Part shown: piece by piece, positions 60,377 through 64,000 of the stretch | Layout: each line of letters begins with the position of its first letter | How positions within the stretch are numbered: position 1 is the stretch's first letter | Assembly: GCF_014204895.1 (NCBI RefSeq) | Contig: NZ_JACHMF010000001.1 | Location: 1,798,001 to 1,862,000, forward strand | Direction: 5' to 3' | Origin: Paractinoplanes abujensis | GTDB taxonomy: Bacteria > Actinomycetota > Actinomycetes > Mycobacteriales > Micromonosporaceae | DNA: 64,000 nt | Notes under the pieces: generated by a model | Databases searched by the model: none | What the model saw: only the letters and a program-made list of their open reading frames with translations | What the model was told of the DNA's origin: nothing | Position numbers and translations under genes: made by a program

Positions 60377-61768
60377 CTATTTCGCGTACGCCGACACCCC
60401 CGTCAACAGGGCGTTGAGCCCCTTCTTGGCGTCCGCGAAGAGCATCGCCGTGCGCGGGTCGGAGTAGAGCTCGTTGTCGATCCCCGCGTACCCGTGGCCG
60501 AGCGACCGCTTGATCACGATGACGCTGCGGGCCAGGTCGACGTCGAGGATCGGCATGCCCGACACCGGGTTGCCGGCCCGCCGCGCCGCCGGGTTGGTCA
60601 CGTCGTTGGCCCCGATCACCAGCGCCACGTCCGTGCGGGGGAAGGCGGGATTGCTCTCCTCCAGGTCCTGCAGCTGCTCGTAGGGGGCGTTGGCCTCGGC
60701 CAGCAGCACGTTCATGTGCCCGGGCATGCGGCCGGCGACCGGGTGGATCGCGTACGACACCTCCACCCCGTGCGCGGTCAGCGCCTCGGCCAGCGCCACC
60801 ACCTCGTGCTGGGCCTGCGCGGCGGCCAGCCCGTAACCGGGCACGATGACGACCCGGCCCGCGTACGCCAGCTGGATCGCCGCGTCGTCCGCCGTGATCT
60901 CGCGGACGGCCGCCGCCGGAGAGCCCGCCTCGACCGCGACGGCGTCGCCGGTGCCGTAGCCGCCCGCCATGATCGCGCTGATCGGCCGGTTCATCGCGTC
61001 GGCCATCAGCTTGGTCAGGATCGCCCCGGCCGCCCCGACCAGCGCCCCCGCGATGATCAGCGGGGTGCTCCCGAGCACGAACCCGGCCATCGCCACCGCC
61101 GTGCCCGTGCAGGCGTTGAGCAGCGAGATGACCACCGGCATGTCGGCCCCGCCGATCGGCAGCGTCAGCAGCACGCCCGCGATCAGGGCCACCACGGCCG
61201 CCCCGAGCAGCGCCGCCTGACCGCCGCCGAACCCGACCACCAGCACCGCCAGGACGGCCGCGACCAGCCCGAGGCCGATCCACGCGAACCGCCCGTACGG
61301 CACCACGACCGGGCGGCCCGGCACCCGCCCGGCCAGCTTGCCCGAGGCGATCAGCGACCCGCTGAACGTGAGCGCGCCGATCAGCACGTCGAGCACGCCG
61401 GTGACCTCGGCCTGCGTCGAGGCCGGGCGCTCGCCCAGCGCGATCAGGGCCGCCGCGCCCCCACCGACCGCGTTGAACAGGCTGACCAGCTGCGGCATGG
61501 CTGTCATGCGGACCACCCGCGCGGCCACCAGCCCCGCCGCCGCGCCACCGGCCGTGCCCAGGCCCAGCGCCCAGGCCGCGTACGCGTTGATCTGCCGGCC
61601 CTCGATCAGCACGGCCAGGGTGACCAGGACGGCCACGCCCATGCCGGCCGCCGAGACCTGGTTGCCGCGCCGGGCCGTCGAGGGCGCGTTCATCAGGTGC
61701 AGCCCGATCACGAAGGCCGTGGCGCAGGCCAGATAGATCAGGTGGACGACCGTGTCGAAGGCGCTCAC
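60377..61768 (-). CDS. pntB: NAD(P) transhydrogenase subunit beta
   Basis: A 463-residue membrane subunit: eight or nine helices of domain II followed by the NADP(H)-binding domain III with VVIVPGYGLAAAQAQ and LGHGYAGIDNELY. With the alpha parts it couples proton entry to hydride transfer from NADH to NADP+. Its ATG 61768 overlaps the pntAB stop by four bases. It is the last of the three coupled pnt genes. Confidence 0.97.
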   Translation of the reverse strand: MSAFDTVVHLIYLACATAFVIGLHLMNAPSTARRGNQVSAAGMGVAVLVTLAVLIEGRQINAYAAWALGLGTAGGAAAGLVAARVVRMTAMPQLVSLFNAVGGGAAALIALGERPASTQAEVTGVLDVLIGALTFSGSLIASGKLAGRVPGRPVVVPYGRFAWIGLGLVAAVLAVLVVGFGGGQAALLGAAVVALIAGVLLTLPIGGADMPVVISLLNACTGTAVAMAGFVLGSTPLIIAGALVGAAGAILTKLMADAMNRPISAIMAGGYGTGDAVAVEAGSPAAAVREITADDAAIQLAYAGRVVIVPGYGLAAAQAQHEVVALAEALTAHGVEVSYAIHPVAGRMPGHMNVLLAEANAPYEQLQDLEESNPAFPRTDVALVIGANDVTNPAARRAGNPVSGMPILDVDLARSVIVIKRSLGHGYAGIDNELYSDPRTAMLFADAKKGLNALLTGVSAYAK

Positions 61769-62049
61769 GACCGGCTCCGGAACATGGCGAGCATCCGGTC
61801 GGTCACCACGTAACCCCCGGCCACGTTCATCGCGGCGAAGAACGCGGCCACGGCCAGCAGCGCGTAACCCACCGGGGTGGAGATCGTGGCGGCCAGCACC
61901 ATGACGCCGACCAGCACCACGCCGTGGATCGCGTTGGCCCCGGACATCAGCGGGGTGTGCAGAGTGGCCGGCACCTTGCTGATCACCTCGAAACCGACGA
62001 GCAGGCCGAGCGTGAACACCGTGAGGTCGGCCAGCAGCAGTGGGCTCAT
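61765..62049 (-). CDS. pntAB: NAD(P) transhydrogenase subunit alpha, part 2 (membrane)
   Basis: A 94-residue protein with three helices (LLLADLTVFTLGLLVGFEV, NAIHGVVLVGVMVLAA, GYALLAVAAFFAAMNVAGGY), the membrane piece of a split alpha subunit. VPATLHTPLMSGANAIHG is the conserved loop. Coupled on both sides by ATGA overlaps. Confidence 0.96.
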   Translation of the reverse strand: MSPLLLADLTVFTLGLLVGFEVISKVPATLHTPLMSGANAIHGVVLVGVMVLAATISTPVGYALLAVAAFFAAMNVAGGYVVTDRMLAMFRSRS

Positions 62050-63167
62050 CGGATCTCCAGTTCCTTGAGGCGGGGGTGCACGACGACGCCGTCGCGGCAG
62101 ATCAGGACTGCCGCGAAAACCTCGTCGTTGCTCTCACTGGGTAGACGCCCTTCGGGCAGCAAACTGCTTACGAGGGCGACGATGTTTCTCGCGTACGCCG
62201 TGGACGCCGCGACCGGCACCGTGGCCGCCAGGTTGGGTGCGCCGATCACCGTGACGCCGTGCTCGGTGACCGTACGGGTGTCGGGAGCGGAACCGGCCAC
62301 GTTGCCGCCACCCAGGTCGAGCACTACCGACCCGGCCCGCATGCCCCGTAACGCGTCCTCCGACACCAGCAAAGGCGAGCGCCCGCCCGGAACCCTGGCC
62401 GTCGTGATCACCACGTCGAACCGGGGTACGGCCTGGGTCAGCGCACGCAGCTGGACCGCCGCCACGTCCTCGTCCATGGCCTGCGCATAGCCGTCCTTCC
62501 CGTTCTGCGACACCTCCAGCGACAGGACCGCAGCCCCGGTCGAGGCGATATCGGCCTGCGCCTGCACCCGTACGTCGTAACCCGTCACCAGCGCCCCGAG
62601 CCGCCGCGCGGTGGCGATGGCCTGCAGCCCGGCCACCCCCGCCCCGAGCACGAGCACCTGGGCCGGCCGCGCGGTGCCGGCCGCCGTGACCAGCATCGGG
62701 AAGAAGCCCCCATACGCCTCCGCGGCCAGCAGCGCCGCTTTGTAACCGGCCACATTGGCCTGTGAGGTCAGCGCGTCCATCGGCTGGGCCCGGCTGAGCG
62801 TGCGGGGCAGCAGGTCGAGGCTGATCGCCGTGACGCCCTGCGCGGCCAGCGCCCCGGCCAGGGCGGGATCGCCGAGGGGGTCGAGCAGCCCGATCAGCAC
62901 CCGGCCCGCGGGCAGCGCGGTCACGTCCTCGGGTGGGCGCACCACCAGCAGCACGTCGCTCTCGTCGTACACCTGCGGCCGGGCCCCGATGTCGGCGCCG
63001 GCCGCGGCGTAGTCGGCGTCGTCGAACCAGGCGTGGCGGCCCGCCCCGGTCTCGACCAGAACCCGCACCCCCGTACGCCGTAGCCGGGTCACACCGTCCG
63101 GGGTCATCGCCACCCGGCGCTCGCGGCCGGCGGTCTCGCGCAGCACGCCCATTGTCGTCGTCGACAT
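62046..63167 (-). CDS. pntAA: NAD(P) transhydrogenase subunit alpha, part 1 (NAD-binding)
   Basis: A 373-residue soluble domain I, related to alanine dehydrogenase. RETAGRERRVAMTPDGVTRL begins the substrate-like half; LVLGAGVAGLQAIATARRLG is the NAD-binding glycine loop. Together with pntAB and pntB it makes the proton-pumping transhydrogenase, split in two alpha pieces as usual in actinobacteria and alphaproteobacteria. Start ATG 63167; it diverges from the acetoacetate-decarboxylase-like gene by 58 bases. Confidence 0.96.
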   Translation of the reverse strand: MSTTTMGVLRETAGRERRVAMTPDGVTRLRRTGVRVLVETGAGRHAWFDDADYAAAGADIGARPQVYDESDVLLVVRPPEDVTALPAGRVLIGLLDPLGDPALAGALAAQGVTAISLDLLPRTLSRAQPMDALTSQANVAGYKAALLAAEAYGGFFPMLVTAAGTARPAQVLVLGAGVAGLQAIATARRLGALVTGYDVRVQAQADIASTGAAVLSLEVSQNGKDGYAQAMDEDVAAVQLRALTQAVPRFDVVITTARVPGGRSPLLVSEDALRGMRAGSVVLDLGGGNVAGSAPDTRTVTEHGVTVIGAPNLAATVPVAASTAYARNIVALVSSLLPEGRLPSESNDEVFAAVLICRDGVVVHPRLKELEIR

Positions 63168-63225
63168 ATCGAAGCCCTACCACGTCGCGCTCGGCCCGGC
63201 CACCCTGTGCCGGTAGGGTCGGTCC

Positions 63226-63945
63226 ATGGCGGAGCGTACGGGTGACGGTGTGTGGACCCTGCAGGGCGAGACGGTCACCCTGCCGGTGGAGATCACGTCG
63301 GCCCGCATGACCTCGGCCGTGTTCACCGCTCCGCCCGCCCCGGCCCGTTCGGTCCTCGAGGGCACGCCGTTGCGCCCGTTCACGGTGTTCGGCCGGGCGA
63401 TCGGCGTGCTCATGTGCGTGCACTACGACGAGTGGGCGCTCAAGTCGTACGACGAGGTCGGTGTCGGCCTGCTCGTGCGCGGTCCCGCCGGCCCGCCCGG
63501 CCTGCACTTCGTCGACCTGCCGGTGACCGGCGTGTTCACCCGCGAGGCCGGGCAGGACTTCTGGGCCCTGCCCAAGTGGCTGATGGACGCCGATCTGCGA
63601 TTCTCCAAGATGGAGACCGACGTGGTCGTGCGGGACCGCGCCGACGAGGTGATGCGCGCGTCGTTCCGCCACGGCCGGTTCCGTGTGCCCTTCGACTTGC
63701 GCGCCTCGTTGCCCGCCTGGTCCTATCTGGAGCACGGGGCCCAGGCCGGCACGTTGCTGCGGGGCACCGTGCCGATGCGGCTGTCCCGCGTGCGCCTGGG
63801 CCGGGGCGCCTTCCGTGTGGGCCTGGGGCAGCACCCGATGGCCGCCCGGATGAAGGCCCTCGGGATGGGCTCCCGGCCACTGCTGACGGTCCACGCCGAG
63901 CGGATGCGGGGCCCGCTGGGCGAATTCCGCCCGGCTAGACCCTAG
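63226..63945 (+). CDS. Acetoacetate-decarboxylase-family protein
   Basis: A 239-residue member of the ADC-like fold. FWALPKWLMDADL places Lys117 where the Schiff-base lysine of the decarboxylase lies, and YDEWALKSYDEVGVGLLV is the conserved first sheet. The double-lysine of true acetoacetate decarboxylase is not evident, and many homologues have other or unknown activities. Start ATG 63226 is 58 bases from pntAA on the opposite strand. The last 55 bases of the window after it hold nothing I can assign. Confidence 0.85.
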   Translation: MAERTGDGVWTLQGETVTLPVEITSARMTSAVFTAPPAPARSVLEGTPLRPFTVFGRAIGVLMCVHYDEWALKSYDEVGVGLLVRGPAGPPGLHFVDLPVTGVFTREAGQDFWALPKWLMDADLRFSKMETDVVVRDRADEVMRASFRHGRFRVPFDLRASLPAWSYLEHGAQAGTLLRGTVPMRLSRVRLGRGAFRVGLGQHPMAARMKALGMGSRPLLTVHAERMRGPLGEFRPARP

Positions 63946-64000
63946 CCTCCTAGGACGCTTCGTCCCCGTCTCACCTGTCCCAGGCGTTCCCGATGTCGAG

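Noticed and set aside
60377..63167. Split transhydrogenase alpha gene as a broken gene.
   Set aside because: The split into pntAA and pntAB with ATGA overlaps is the normal form in many bacteria.
1..64000. tRNA, rRNA, insertion sequences, integrases or attachment sites.
   Set aside because: I found no cloverleaf with T-loop consensus, no ribosomal sequence and no transposase or integrase text.

Overview
The window is one continuous stretch of very G+C-rich chromosomal DNA with frequent GTG and TTG starts, 1- to 4-base stop/start overlaps and almost no spacer. Gene content (paired dynamin-like GTPases beside an Hsp70-propeller fusion, diguanylate cyclases, a STAND regulator, cytochromes P450, a mycobacterial-type fabG4/htdX/fadA2 locus, split transhydrogenase) points to a mycelial actinomycete, most likely Actinoplanes or another Micromonosporaceae. 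I see no rRNA, tRNA, CRISPR array, insertion sequence or prophage.

Layout. 1-2.1 kb: MBL-fold hydrolase (cut by the window edge), a heme-oxygenase-like diiron protein and a divergent CDGSH protein. 2.1-9.7 kb: an unknown gene, then a fatty-acid block with fabG4-htdX-acyl-CoA dehydrogenase-acyl-CoA ligase on the minus strand, divergent from a fadA2-type thiolase. 9.7-14.3 kb: a membrane PAS-GGDEF-EAL protein, then a 14-TM drug exporter with twin operators and its TetR regulator. 14.4-18.7 kb: STAND NTPase, acetyltransferase, P-loop kinase, and an autoregulated operon of membrane protein, winged-helix regulator and membrane-tethered methyltransferase. 18.7-24.8 kb: two unknown zinc-ribbon proteins (one with HExxH) in divergent arrangement, a beta-helix membrane protein and a ROK regulator. 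24.8-35.5 kb: glycogen phosphorylase, diguanylate cyclase, an anti-sigma-like protein coupled to a DUF1996 protein, a secreted peptidase, an acetyltransferase, a pterin-dehydratase/VOC fusion and a GH13 glucosidase. 35.5-49.5 kb: AAA ATPase, MFS, AidB, the two dynamins, the Hsp70-TM-propeller fusion, a GH92 mannosidase and a GT4 glycosyltransferase. 49.5-54.1 kb: small hypotheticals and an AT-richer accessory patch holding a SIR2-like DUF4917 gene plus decayed genes. 54.1-64 kb: two tail-to-tail P450s, trypsin-like protease, phosphotransferase, a maleylpyruvate-isomerase-like gene broken by one base, enterochelin-esterase-like protein, pntAA-pntAB-pntB and an acetoacetate-decarboxylase-like gene.

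How parts fit. The 3.5-9.7 kb block gives activation, dehydrogenation, hydration, ketoreduction and thiolysis/condensation of acyl-CoA esters. pntAA-pntAB-pntB would balance NADH and NADPH. glgP and GH13 act on storage glucans, and the neighbouring diguanylate cyclase and ROK repressor are plausible but unproven links to control. The points most worth following are the DUF4917 gene in the AT-rich patch, the dynamin pair facing the Hsp70-propeller fusion, the HExxH/zinc-ribbon trio, several clear operator palindromes, and two or three genes with single-base disruptions.
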